Assembly: GCA_010671975.1 (NCBI GenBank)
Contig: JAAHIA010000124.1
Span: forward strand, 1-11,419
Reading direction: 5' to 3'
DNA from: Leptolyngbya sp. SIO4C1
GTDB taxonomy: Bacteria > Cyanobacteriota > Cyanobacteriia > Phormidesmidales > Phormidesmidaceae
DNA length: 11,419 nucleotides
Shown: positions 1 to 6,691 of the stretch, in pieces
Layout: each line of letters opens with the position of its first letter
How positions within the stretch are numbered: the first letter of the stretch is position 1
Made by a program: the position numbers and the translations under genes
Notes under the pieces: generated by a model
Databases searched by the model: none
Seen by the model: the letters and a program-made list of their open reading frames with translations, nothing else
Told to the model about the DNA's origin: nothing

Positions 1-613
1 TGGAGAGCCGCTGCGTAGGCGTATTGCGGCGCATCCAGCGATGCTGCTTACGAGCGAATTTGAGCCGCACCAGTACGCCCGGCAGAGCTAAGAAGAACAG
101 AATGAAGGAAATGCTCCAGTGCAGCGAAATCAGCAGACCTAAAATTGCAATCAGCGAAATTGAGCACTGGGCGATCGCAATTAGCTCTAGCATGATTTTA
201 TGAGGCCGATACACCGCCTGCGACTGCGCCTGGTGCATCACGTCGTAATACTGCGCGTTGTCGTAATACTCTAGGTCAATCTGAACTGATTTTTCATGCA
301 GAATTTCATACACATGGTCGCTCATCAGCTGCGCCAGCGCATCGTTGACGATTTTGGAAATTAGCTTGAGCAGTACGCCCAGAATCGCCACCGCGACCGC
401 CAGCCCAATCAACCAGAAAATCGGCCCAAAATCAGCCGTTTCTCCCCCACTGTCTAGGCTCGCTGTCACCTGATCAATAATCAGCTTCATCAGGTAGAGC
501 GATACCACCGGAATCAGGCCCTGTATGACCAGCAGTACGCCGTTTGCAATCGTCCACTGCGAGCCGCTGTCCCAAAGCAGTTTAATGGTTCGCTTAACGT
601 TAAACCGTTTCAT
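1..613 (-). CDS. ABC exporter, membrane domain (partial, 3' end outside window)
   Basis: The minus strand is open from an ATG at 613 to the window edge, giving 204 residues of the N-terminus and no stop. The protein begins MKRFNVKRTIKLLWDSG. Hydrophobic segments lie at about residues 21-46, 64-86 and 141-184, separated by a cytoplasmic stretch with DLEYYDNAQYYD at 113-124. That stretch is typical of the first coupling-helix region of type I ABC exporter transmembrane domains, which usually read DLEFYENPEFYD or similar. The nucleotide-binding domain would lie beyond the window. The family exports lipids, peptides or drugs; the substrate cannot be read here. The gene diverges from the A-T-TE synthetase, so export of that product is a reasonable inference but no more. 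No strong Shine-Dalgarno precedes the ATG. The ABC-exporter call is fairly secure; the substrate is unknown. Confidence 0.85.
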   Translation of the reverse strand, partial: MKRFNVKRTIKLLWDSGSQWTIANGVLLVIQGLIPVVSLYLMKLIIDQVTASLDSGGETADFGPIFWLIGLAVAVAILGVLLKLISKIVNDALAQLMSDHVYEILHEKSVQIDLEYYDNAQYYDVMHQAQSQAVYRPHKIMLELIAIAQCSISLIAILGLLISLHWSISFILFFLALPGVLVRLKFARKQHRWMRRNTPTQRLS

Positions 614-630
614 AAAAATTGATTGGATTT

Positions 631-707
631 GCTATGCTGCCATAGCGTAAGAAGTATATGCCCTGACTCGAAGCTGTGATGATACAGCTGCTGGTCTCTT
701 TTGAGAC
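631..707. promoter_or_regulatory. Three short inverted repeats in the divergent intergenic region
   Basis: The 267-bp gap between the divergent exporter and synthetase genes contains three close inverted repeats: GCTATG-CTGC-CATAGC (631-646), AGCTGT-GATGAT-ACAGCT (672-689) and GTCTC-TTTT-GAGAC (694-707). They could be operators for a regulator of both genes or hairpins in the exporter leader. I see no strong sigma-70 promoter here, and no coding frame worth calling in the gap. The role is inferred from position only. Confidence 0.35.
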
Positions 708-870
708 TCTAAAAGGCTTCGTCCTGATCGCGAAGGTCGCTACGTTTGACTTCACCAAAACTTGATACGGGCTTTGATAAATCTGTTCCGCAATCGGGAA
801 CCCTCTTAAAACTATCTAGCGTCTTTGGACATATGGATAAACTCTGTTTCTAAAGACCATATCTACAGCT

Positions 871-878
871 AGGAAAGG
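871..878 (+). promoter_or_regulatory. Ribosome binding site of the A-T-TE gene
   Basis: AGGAAAGG lies just before TTG at 881, with six bases between AGGA and the start codon. It decides the start: no ATG or GTG is nearby in frame, and the reading frame from this TTG gives a full-length N-terminus ahead of the adenylation domain. Confidence 0.65.
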
Positions 879-880
879 TT

Positions 881-3823
881 TTGTCGAAAGCTATTGTACC
901 CAATAGAACAGATGCAGAAGACAGGCCAGAGAGCCCGTCAGCGCACCAGCCAGCGCCGGCTATTGCTTACGGTCCAGCGTTTGAGCTGGCAGTAGCCTAT
1001 CAGAGCCCGGCTGATTATCTGCAGCAGGCGGTCGAGCGGCTGCCGCAGGGTGAACTAATTAGCCTCCAACCGCAGGGCGTATGCACTCGCCATACCTACG
1101 CTCAGATTTGGCAGCAGGCGACCTGCTACCTGCGCGGACTGCGAGATCACTCGCTGGTAACAGGTGACTGTGTTGTGCTGCTGCTTGAGCACTGCGAAGA
1201 TTTTGTGACAGCGCTTTGGAGCTGCCTTCTCGGTGGCATTGTTCCGATTCCTGTCAAAGCTGCGACTATCCCCGATCTTGAACGACTGAATACGCAGCTT
1301 CAAAGCATTCTGGCTCTAGTTGAGCAACCGGTCTTTATCACAACCTATGAGATCTCTCGGTCTTTGAACTCGCGATCGCTGCTTGCCCAGCTTAAAGTAG
1401 TTTATCTAGAAGAGATTGGTTCGCTGTCGCCCGATACTCAGTTTCACCACAGCACCCCCGACGCGCTCAGCGCGCTATTTTTGAGTTCTGGCACGACTGG
1501 ACAGCCCAAGCTGGTTTCACTCAGCGCTCAGACCGTAGTTAACCGGCTGCTGAGTAGCCAGTCACACAGTCCTGAAGCCATTACTTCTCTCAACTGGCTA
1601 CCGCTCGATCATGCTTCTGCCAATTTGCGGCTGGCTAATCCAGACGTACAGCGAAAGATCTGCTTGCCGACTGATTATTTCTTACGCGATCCGCTGTGCT
1701 GGCTAGACAGTCTTGAGCGCTACGCCGTCACGCAAGCCAATATTACTAACTTTGGCATGGCGCTGGTCACACGCGCTGTGACAACTGCCCCCGAGCGCCG
1801 ATGGGATTTAAGCGCGCTGTGCAACCTCGGCATTGGCGCAGAGGCTATCTCACCTCAAACCTATCATGCTTTTATTAACTGCCTAAAGCCGTTTGGGTTG
1901 CGGCCCGCATTTGTTTTCACCGGCTATGGTATGACCGAGTGCGGCACCATTGTGAGCGGTCGCTTTTGTCTGCCATCTTTAGAGACAAGCGCTTCTGTAG
2001 AAGCGGCCGATGACAAAATGGCCAGCAAAACAACTGAAGCGAGCCAATTTCTTTCAGTCGGCAGTCCCAATCGAGGCTTCGCTGTTCGCATTGTAGATGA
2101 CCAATCTCAGCTGCTTGCTGAGGGTGAACGCGGGCAGGTACAGGTACGGGGGCCTGCCACGGCTACCGGATACTATGGTAAGGCTGAAGCCTCACAGCGG
2201 TTGTTTACGGCCGATGGCTGGCTGCAGACCGGAGATATAGGCTTCATGCGAGAGGGCTGCCTAGTATTAACCGGCCGTTCAAAAGACATCATTATCATTA
2301 ATGCCAAAAATTATGCCTGCCAGCAGATCGAGCAGATTGTTGAGGCGGTAGCGGGCGTGGAACCGGCGTTTACAACGGCCTGCGCTGTGCGCCAGTCTGA
2401 TAGCGTGACCGATGAGCTCGCTGTTTTTTTCTGCACTGTTCTATCTGAGGTAGAAACAGTTCAGCTGCAACAGCGGATTCGAGCAGCGCTGGCTATGCAG
2501 TTAGGCATCACCCCAGCCTATCTCATTCCCATTACTAAAGCCGACATTCCTCGAACGGCGCTGGGCAAAGTGAAACGGTCGGTATTGGCTGACAGGTTAG
2601 CCGCTGGCAACTTTTCTACCCAACTGCAGCGGCTATCGCAGCTGGCTGAAGACCTGAGACAGACAGACTTTACTGCGCCTCAAACACCGTTAGAAAAGAC
2701 GCTTGCAGCCATCTGGTCAACTGTACTACAGCAGCCGTCTATTGGCCTGCGAGACAACTTCTTTGAGCTAGGCGGTCAGTCGCTGCTGGCCGTGCAGGCG
2801 GCTGTGGCAGTTGAGCAGCAGCTTGGCATTCAGCTACCGCTGGCAACTTTTTTGCGAGCACCTACGGTACAAGCAATGGCTGCTGTGATTGAGCAAAACG
2901 ATTGGCAGCAGTTCTGGCAACCGCTGGTGCCGATCCAACTGGCAGTGAAAACAGCAGAGCGACGAGCGCCGCTGTTTTGTGTTCACGGCGGTGGCTTTAA
3001 CGTACTGATCTATCGCGCGCTGGCCGTTCAGCTCGGTGCCGATCAAAGCGTCTATGGGCTCCAGGCGCGAGGGCTGAAGGGCGGGTTTGTGTCGGCTCGC
3101 GTCGGTGAGATGGCAGCTGACTACCTCCAGTTGATTCGCACCCTACAGCCGCAGGGGCCTTACTGCCTAGCCGGTCTCTCGAACGGCGGACAAATTGCGT
3201 TTGAGATGGCGCGTCAGCTACAGCAGCAGGGTGAGTCGGTGGCCCTGCTAGCCGTCTTTGATAGCTACGCGCCTGGTGGACTAACGCTGCTGCCCCTAGC
3301 TCAGCGGGCCTACTCGGTAGTAAGCTACGGGCTGCGCTATATGCTGCCGCGACTGCTGCGGCGCCGATGGCGGTGGCTGAGACCTCATACCATAGCGAGC
3401 TACCCGGCCAATAGCACCACTATAGAGCCAGCGCCATTAGCAAAAGCAGCCACTGAAGCCGGCTTGGCAGCTGACTCTAGCGATAGCTTGCTAACACATT
3501 TGGTACAGCGGCTGCATTTGCTAGCCTTAAAGCGTTCCCCCTGGGAATTTTTACATGACAAAGTCAAGCAGGGGCAGCTGCCGCGATCTCAGCCTGCAAA
3601 CGAACTCTCTGCTCAGCCAGTTGACGGACCAATAATCGTTTTCTATGCCGCTGAGCGCCCACCTGGCCTCGCAACAGAACCCACCCTGGGCTGGCACCGG
3701 CTGACCAACCAGGGGGTTGAGACCCACGAGATACCCGGTCACCATACTTCGATTATGACATCGCCGCGACTTGCCAAAACACTGCGTTGCTATCTCGATC
3801 GCTGCCAAGCCCGTCAGACATAA
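881..3823 (+). CDS. Single-module NRPS-like enzyme: adenylation, carrier, thioesterase (A-T-TE)
   Basis: The protein has 980 residues in three domains. The adenylation domain (about 45-575) has LSSGTTGQPK at 201-210, LNWLPLDH at 237-244, TGYGMTECG at 347-355, TGD at 450-452, TGRSKDIIIINAKNY at 464-478 and the catalytic lysine of PRTALGK at K563. The LNWLPLDH and SKDIII..N patterns match, from memory, the TubE-like group of NRPS adenylation domains, which is closer to acyl-AMP ligases than to standard amino-acid activators. The carrier domain (about 603-672) has FFELGGQSLLA with phosphopantetheine site S634. The thioesterase (about 695-972) has HGGG at 702-705, nucleophile GLSNGG (S767), D794 and H955. 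There is no condensation domain. The lid region (about 801-905) is long and arginine-rich around 827-835, and there is a low-complexity insert at about 366-389. The enzyme should activate a carboxylic acid, load it on the carrier and release it by hydrolysis, transfer or self-condensation. The substrate is unknown. Confidence 0.9.
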   Translation: MSKAIVPNRTDAEDRPESPSAHQPAPAIAYGPAFELAVAYQSPADYLQQAVERLPQGELISLQPQGVCTRHTYAQIWQQATCYLRGLRDHSLVTGDCVVLLLEHCEDFVTALWSCLLGGIVPIPVKAATIPDLERLNTQLQSILALVEQPVFITTYEISRSLNSRSLLAQLKVVYLEEIGSLSPDTQFHHSTPDALSALFLSSGTTGQPKLVSLSAQTVVNRLLSSQSHSPEAITSLNWLPLDHASANLRLANPDVQRKICLPTDYFLRDPLCWLDSLERYAVTQANITNFGMALVTRAVTTAPERRWDLSALCNLGIGAEAISPQTYHAFINCLKPFGLRPAFVFTGYGMTECGTIVSGRFCLPSLETSASVEAADDKMASKTTEASQFLSVGSPNRGFAVRIVDDQSQLLAEGERGQVQVRGPATATGYYGKAEASQRLFTADGWLQTGDIGFMREGCLVLTGRSKDIIIINAKNYACQQIEQIVEAVAGVEPAFTTACAVRQSDSVTDELAVFFCTVLSEVETVQLQQRIRAALAMQLGITPAYLIPITKADIPRTALGKVKRSVLADRLAAGNFSTQLQRLSQLAEDLRQTDFTAPQTPLEKTLAAIWSTVLQQPSIGLRDNFFELGGQSLLAVQAAVAVEQQLGIQLPLATFLRAPTVQAMAAVIEQNDWQQFWQPLVPIQLAVKTAERRAPLFCVHGGGFNVLIYRALAVQLGADQSVYGLQARGLKGGFVSARVGEMAADYLQLIRTLQPQGPYCLAGLSNGGQIAFEMARQLQQQGESVALLAVFDSYAPGGLTLLPLAQRAYSVVSYGLRYMLPRLLRRRWRWLRPHTIASYPANSTTIEPAPLAKAATEAGLAADSSDSLLTHLVQRLHLLALKRSPWEFLHDKVKQGQLPRSQPANELSAQPVDGPIIVFYAAERPPGLATEPTLGWHRLTNQGVETHEIPGHHTSIMTSPRLAKTLRCYLDRCQARQT

Positions 3824-3831
3824 CTTTTGGC

Positions 3832-3853
3832 ACAGCGTGGGGTAGGACGCTGT
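3832..3853 (+). terminator. Hairpin after the A-T-TE gene
   Basis: ACAGCGT (3832-3838) and ACGCTGT (3847-3853) form a perfect 7-bp stem with an 8-base loop, starting nine bases after the stop codon. No T-run follows, so it would be a weak intrinsic terminator or an RNA 3'-end stabiliser. Many cyanobacterial terminators lack a strong T-run. Confidence 0.45.
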
Positions 3854-4067
3854 AAGCGTTGAACCGGTTGCCAAAGCGACTGTATTTGAACCAAGCCCGA
3901 CTCAGCCGAACCGTCAAGAGCTGTTGTCGCTCAGCCACACCAGAGCTATAGAGGATATTCAAGCCGCTCGCCTAGAGCATTTAGACAGTCAGAGCCAGGC
4001 AGTCGAAGATATCCAATTAGCGCGTCTAAAAGCTCTCGATGCGCGTACAAAAGCCAAAGTTCGCTAG
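3846..4067 (+). pseudogene. Small open frame with a duplicated 18-residue motif; gene remnant or TTG-started peptide
   Basis: Seventy-three codons are open from the in-frame TAG at 3843 to the TAG at 4065. The C-terminal part contains two copies of a motif: AIEDIQAARLEHLDSQSQ, then AVEDIQLARLKALDARTK. The copies differ largely by synonymous changes (for example GAGGATATT against GAAGATATC, and CGCCTA against CGTCTA), which suggests that this frame was once, or still is, under protein-level selection. The pattern is that of an amphipathic or coiled-coil helix. There is no ATG or GTG inside the frame. The first usable start is TTG at 3924 (47 residues), with AAGAG just before it. A GTG at 3837 lies two codons before the TAG at 3843, so one nonsense mutation could have inactivated a longer gene. 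I do not recognise the family. It ends 92 bp before the resolvase gene, so a functional link is possible but unproven. Confidence 0.35.
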
Positions 4068-4106
4068 CTGCAGCCTCTTGAGCCGGTTTTCTATGAATCT
4101 ATGCTT

Positions 4107-4136
4107 TTGTATTTAAATGGTGTAGACAGTTATATT
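4107..4136 (+). promoter_or_regulatory. Candidate sigma-70 promoter of the telomere-resolvase-like gene
   Basis: TTGTAT (4107-4112) and TATATT (4131-4136) are separated by 18 bp, with four of six and five of six matches to the consensus. Transcription would start near 4143, leaving a very short leader of about 10 to 30 bases before the candidate start codons. An inverted repeat CTGAA-ATGA-TTCAG (4147-4160) falls right after the predicted transcription start and could serve as an operator or leader hairpin. Confidence 0.4.
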
Positions 4137-4151
4137 AGAATTGAGGCTGAA

Positions 4152-4172
4152 ATGATTCAGTGGTCAATCTGA
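4152..4172 (+). other. Possible six-codon leader ORF overlapping a resolvase start
   Basis: GAGG (4143-4146) is spaced five bases from ATG at 4152, which opens a six-codon frame (MIQWSI) ending in TGA at 4170-4172. That TGA overlaps the ATG at 4172, which is codon 5 of the resolvase, in the TGATG arrangement typical of translational coupling. The resolvase may therefore start at ATG 4172 by reinitiation, instead of at GTG 4160. So short a frame can arise by chance. Confidence 0.25.
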
Positions 4173-5773
4173 TGCAGGTGCTCAGGTCTCAGCCGGTCGA
4201 AGCCTACCAGCGCTACACCCGTGGGTTGCGGATGCCCAAAGCGCTAGAGCGCCACGCTGCGCTATTTCTAGCCAAACTCAGCCAAGCTACCCAGGCCAAG
4301 ACAGTGGAACAGCTTTGCAGAGATGAGATTGCTTGGTTTGAGCAGCAATACACCAACAACAACACCCGTGCCGCGCACATGACGCGGTACCGCAAAGCGA
4401 TCGCAAGGCTGGCTGCCGATATGAACCTGAGCGATGATATTACCTACGCTCAGCCAACTGAGCAGGGGCCAGTCCGTCAGCACCTAGCGCTGGCCTTCAT
4501 GAACTACAGCAGCGAGTTTCACCAGCAGCGCCAGGCCGCGACTAAGACAAAGACCAAGCAGCAGCGCCGCCACCGCGTGCCCTTCCGCCCCTTCCTGCTG
4601 ATAGAAGCCGCTAAGGGTGCGATCGCATCTACTGACTACCGAGAAATTGCAGCCGGCATCATTGCTGTGACAGGCCGCAGGCCGACCGAGATTCTGAAGT
4701 CAGGCGAGTTCGAGATCGTTAGCAAATATCAGGTTGAGTTTTCCGGTCAGCTCAAAGCCAGAGATCGGACCGAAGCCTACAAAATCTATAGCCTCGTACC
4801 GACCAATCTACTGCTCGATGCGTTTACGACGCTGCGCCGCGATGCCGATGTCAGAGCCCTGCACCAGCTAGAAAACACCGCCGTAGATAGCCAGCGCAAC
4901 AGCACCCTCAACCGCGCTATCGGTCGCCTCTTTGGCGAGGTGCTAGCGCCGCCTGTGGGCGAAAAGTTCCTCAGCGCTAAGAATCTGCGAGCTGCCTATA
5001 CCAACGCTGCCTATCATCTCTTTGGTCTGCCCTCAGAGTCCATTGGCTCATTTGCCGAAGACCATCTCGGACACCAGAGCAGCAGTACGGCTGCCAACTA
5101 TGAAGATTACTACTGCATTGACGACCGAGGACAGCCGCTAGCGATTGGCATACTGCGGCATGAGCTAGGCCAGCAGCCGGCTGAGCCGCTCGTCGATAAG
5201 CGAACCACGATTCACGTCGATGGGCTGCTAAAAGACCGATTTGATGCTTTTGGCAGCGGCACCCACAAAGACAAAATTCTGCAGCTGCTCGATATCGCCG
5301 ACCGCTACGAAGCCATACAGCGCCGAGCCGAGCGAGCCGAGAAGGAACGCGATGAAGCCAAACAGGCAGTGATTGAGATGGCGCAGCGCGTCTCCATCAG
5401 GGTAGAGCAGTCCAAGCCCAAGCAGGCGCACAAGCCGATTCCCGATGACTGGACAAAGGCTCCCAACGACGAGCTCAATGGCGATCGCTCACCCGGCAGC
5501 GCCGACGAAAAGATCCGCCGCAGCATCGAAGCCTTTCAAGACTACAACGCTGGGCTACCTCAGTCAGAGCAGTGGGCCATCACCCCAACCGTGGTTCAAA
5601 AACTCAGCGGCTCAAACAGTCAGCGTGTTCAAGACTACCTAGAGCGTCACGCCGAAGTGGCCAAGATGCTAGAGCAGTACAACGCTGGCTTTGGCTATCA
5701 CCAGAACCGAGGAAAAGGCAACCCGCGCGACTCAGTTAAATGGTCGGTCGCCTATGGTGAGTACAAATGGTAA
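4160..5773 (+). CDS. Telomere resolvase (protelomerase) homologue
   Basis: Telomere resolvases cut and rejoin palindromic replicated telomeres into covalently closed hairpin ends through a 3'-phosphotyrosine intermediate. This 537-residue protein has their catalytic core. IIAVTGRRPTEIL (167-179) carries R174 and resembles the MAIGRRPVEV of Borrelia ResT. FSGQLKARDR (194-203) carries K199, LSAKNLRAAY (271-280) carries R277, and DHLGHQSSSTAANYEDYY (301-318) carries H305 and Y314. The nine-residue H-to-Y step is the one I recall for TelK and TelN. The GRRP motif and the long N-terminal helical region (about 1-150) separate it from ordinary phage integrases. After the core come a charged coiled coil (about 380-412), a linker, and a tail (about 448-515) with AITPTVVQKLSGSNSQRVQDY, which looks like a helix-turn-helix DNA-binding unit. 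The start is GTG 4160 or ATG 4172. The family call rests on remembered motifs. Activity, target site and replicon form are unknown, and a domesticated chromosomal role is possible. Confidence 0.82.
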   Translation: MVNLMQVLRSQPVEAYQRYTRGLRMPKALERHAALFLAKLSQATQAKTVEQLCRDEIAWFEQQYTNNNTRAAHMTRYRKAIARLAADMNLSDDITYAQPTEQGPVRQHLALAFMNYSSEFHQQRQAATKTKTKQQRRHRVPFRPFLLIEAAKGAIASTDYREIAAGIIAVTGRRPTEILKSGEFEIVSKYQVEFSGQLKARDRTEAYKIYSLVPTNLLLDAFTTLRRDADVRALHQLENTAVDSQRNSTLNRAIGRLFGEVLAPPVGEKFLSAKNLRAAYTNAAYHLFGLPSESIGSFAEDHLGHQSSSTAANYEDYYCIDDRGQPLAIGILRHELGQQPAEPLVDKRTTIHVDGLLKDRFDAFGSGTHKDKILQLLDIADRYEAIQRRAERAEKERDEAKQAVIEMAQRVSIRVEQSKPKQAHKPIPDDWTKAPNDELNGDRSPGSADEKIRRSIEAFQDYNAGLPQSEQWAITPTVVQKLSGSNSQRVQDYLERHAEVAKMLEQYNAGFGYHQNRGKGNPRDSVKWSVAYGEYKW

Positions 5774-5811
5774 ACAAGTAGTACAGGACTGACGCCATTC
5801 AAACAGAGAAT

Positions 5812-5880
5812 GCTATCGGTAGCGTAAAGATCCCCGTCCCGTTCGATAAGGGAATGGCGATAGCCAGGGGATCTTGCTAC
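5812..5880. terminator. Structured inverted-repeat element between convergent genes (three-way junction fold)
   Basis: An outer stem pairs GTAGC (5819-5823) with GCTAC (5876-5880) and, past a 3-base bulge, AAGATCCCC (5827-5835) with GGGGATCTT (5867-5875). Inside are two further hairpins, TCCC/GGGA (5837-5840 with 5850-5853) and TGGC-GATA-GCCA (5855-5866). An alternative hairpin GCTA-TCGG-TAGC (5812-5823) competes with the outer stem. The element lies 45 bp past the resolvase stop and 25 bp before the peroxiredoxin stop. The simplest reading is a bidirectional terminator or 3' UTR structure without a T-run. A small RNA, a dispersed repeat or a protein-binding site are alternatives. Confidence 0.5.
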
Positions 5881-5905
5881 TCTTTGAACTCTTACCGAAT
5901 GCGTA

Positions 5906-6541
5906 CTAACGGTTAGGCTGTGGCGTCATGCGTAGATACGGTTTAATCTCCACAACGCCCTTGGGAAACTTAACCTGAGCGTCTGCTGTGGAAATCGCTG
6001 GCGAGACCACGACATCCTCGCCGGCCTGCCAGTCTACGGGGGTGGCTACGCTGTAGCGATCGGTGAGCTGTAGCGAGTCAATCACTCGCAAAATCTCGCT
6101 AAAGTTACGACCTGTGCTAGGGGGATAGGTAATCGTTAGCCGTAGCTTCTTGTTAGGGTCAATCACAAATACCGTCCGCACGGTAACGTTGGCATTGGCG
6201 TTGGGGTGGATCATGCCGTACAGGTTGGCCACCCGCTGATCGACATCGGCAATGATCGGATAGTTGACAGTGGTGCTTTGAGTCTCATTAATATCCTGAA
6301 TCCAGCCGCGATGAGACTCAACCCCGTCTACGCTGAGGGCGATGACTTTAGCGTCGCGCTTTGCAAACGCTGGTTTGAGTTTAGCCACGCTGCCCAGTTC
6401 TGTGGTGCACACAGGGGTATAGTCGGCTGGGTGAGAAAACAGCACTACCCAGTGGTTGCCCGCCCAGGCGTAAAAGTCTATTTCACCCTCAGTGGTTTGC
6501 TGAGTAAAGTTAGGAACCGTATCGCCAAGTTGAAGCGTCAT
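5906..6541 (-). CDS. 1-Cys peroxiredoxin (Prx6 type)
   Basis: This 211-residue thiol peroxidase reduces hydrogen peroxide and organic hydroperoxides in the cytosol. The active-site motif HPADYTPVCTTELG places the peroxidatic cysteine at C45. It is the only cysteine in the protein, so there is no resolving cysteine and reduction needs an outside thiol partner. The C-terminal half has the Prx6-type extension (RTVFVIDPNKKLRL, then YPPSTGRN, then the tail after VDWQAGEDVVV), and the length is normal for the subfamily. The ATG at 6541 has AGGAG six bases upstream. It lies downstream of the cysteine synthase gene on the same strand with a 140-bp gap, so it may share readthrough transcription or have its own promoter. 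The assignment is secure. Confidence 0.95.
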   Translation of the reverse strand: MTLQLGDTVPNFTQQTTEGEIDFYAWAGNHWVVLFSHPADYTPVCTTELGSVAKLKPAFAKRDAKVIALSVDGVESHRGWIQDINETQSTTVNYPIIADVDQRVANLYGMIHPNANANVTVRTVFVIDPNKKLRLTITYPPSTGRNFSEILRVIDSLQLTDRYSVATPVDWQAGEDVVVSPAISTADAQVKFPKGVVEIKPYLRMTPQPNR

Positions 6542-6547
6542 AAGAAT

Positions 6548-6552
6548 CTCCT
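6548..6552 (-). promoter_or_regulatory. Ribosome binding site of the peroxiredoxin gene
   Basis: On the minus strand AGGAG is spaced six bases from the ATG at 6541. This is a near-ideal Shine-Dalgarno and supports that start and strong translation. Confidence 0.7.
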
Positions 6553-6555
6553 AAT

Positions 6556-6573
6556 TTTGGATAAGTTTGGATA
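6556..6573. repeat. Tandem TTTGGATA direct repeat in the peroxiredoxin leader
   Basis: TTTGGATA occurs at 6556-6563 and 6566-6573, one helical turn apart, just upstream of the peroxiredoxin ribosome binding site. A small hairpin, GACTG-AAGG-CAGTC, follows at 6579-6592. The spacing would suit a dimeric regulator or a leader structure, but chance is possible. Confidence 0.3.
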
Positions 6574-6677
6574 GTCTCGACTGAAGGCAGTCACTGAACT
6601 AATTCACGTTGCTCATTTCTGCCTGGTGGCGGCCTGGACAAATGCTGAATCATGGCTAATTTGAAGGAAATCTGGAA

Positions 6678-6691
6678 AGTCTCAGGAGACT
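6678..6691 (-). terminator. Weak hairpin over the cysteine synthase stop codon
   Basis: AGTCT-CAGG-AGACT forms a 5-bp stem that includes the TGA stop (6682-6684). On the minus strand a short TTTCC follows. It may attenuate transcription between cysteine synthase and peroxiredoxin, but it is too short to be confident. Confidence 0.2.

Noticed and set aside
825..853. A sigma-70 promoter for the A-T-TE gene (TTGGAC, then TTCTAA)
   Set aside because: The -10 match is poor and other spacings are equally likely, so I did not call it.
1055..1303. Minus-strand open frames inside the A-T-TE and resolvase genes
   Set aside because: They are antisense to strongly supported coding sequence and match no recognisable domain.
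4160..5773. An ordinary phage-type tyrosine integrase with an att site
   Set aside because: The GRRP motif, the long helical N-terminus and the resemblance to ResT/TelK around K199 and H305-Y314 fit telomere resolvases better, and no tRNA gene or direct att repeats are visible beside it.
5836..5853. A tRNA T-arm-like segment (CCCGTTCGATAAGGG)
   Set aside because: The loop resembles TTCGA, but there is no matching acceptor stem, anticodon arm or D-arm at the right distances.
5819..5880. The inverted repeat as the resolvase's own telomere (replicated hairpin) site
   Set aside because: Known target sites are near-perfect palindromes through the centre. Here 31 bases separate the arms, the centre is not symmetric as a whole, and a 3-base bulge breaks one arm.
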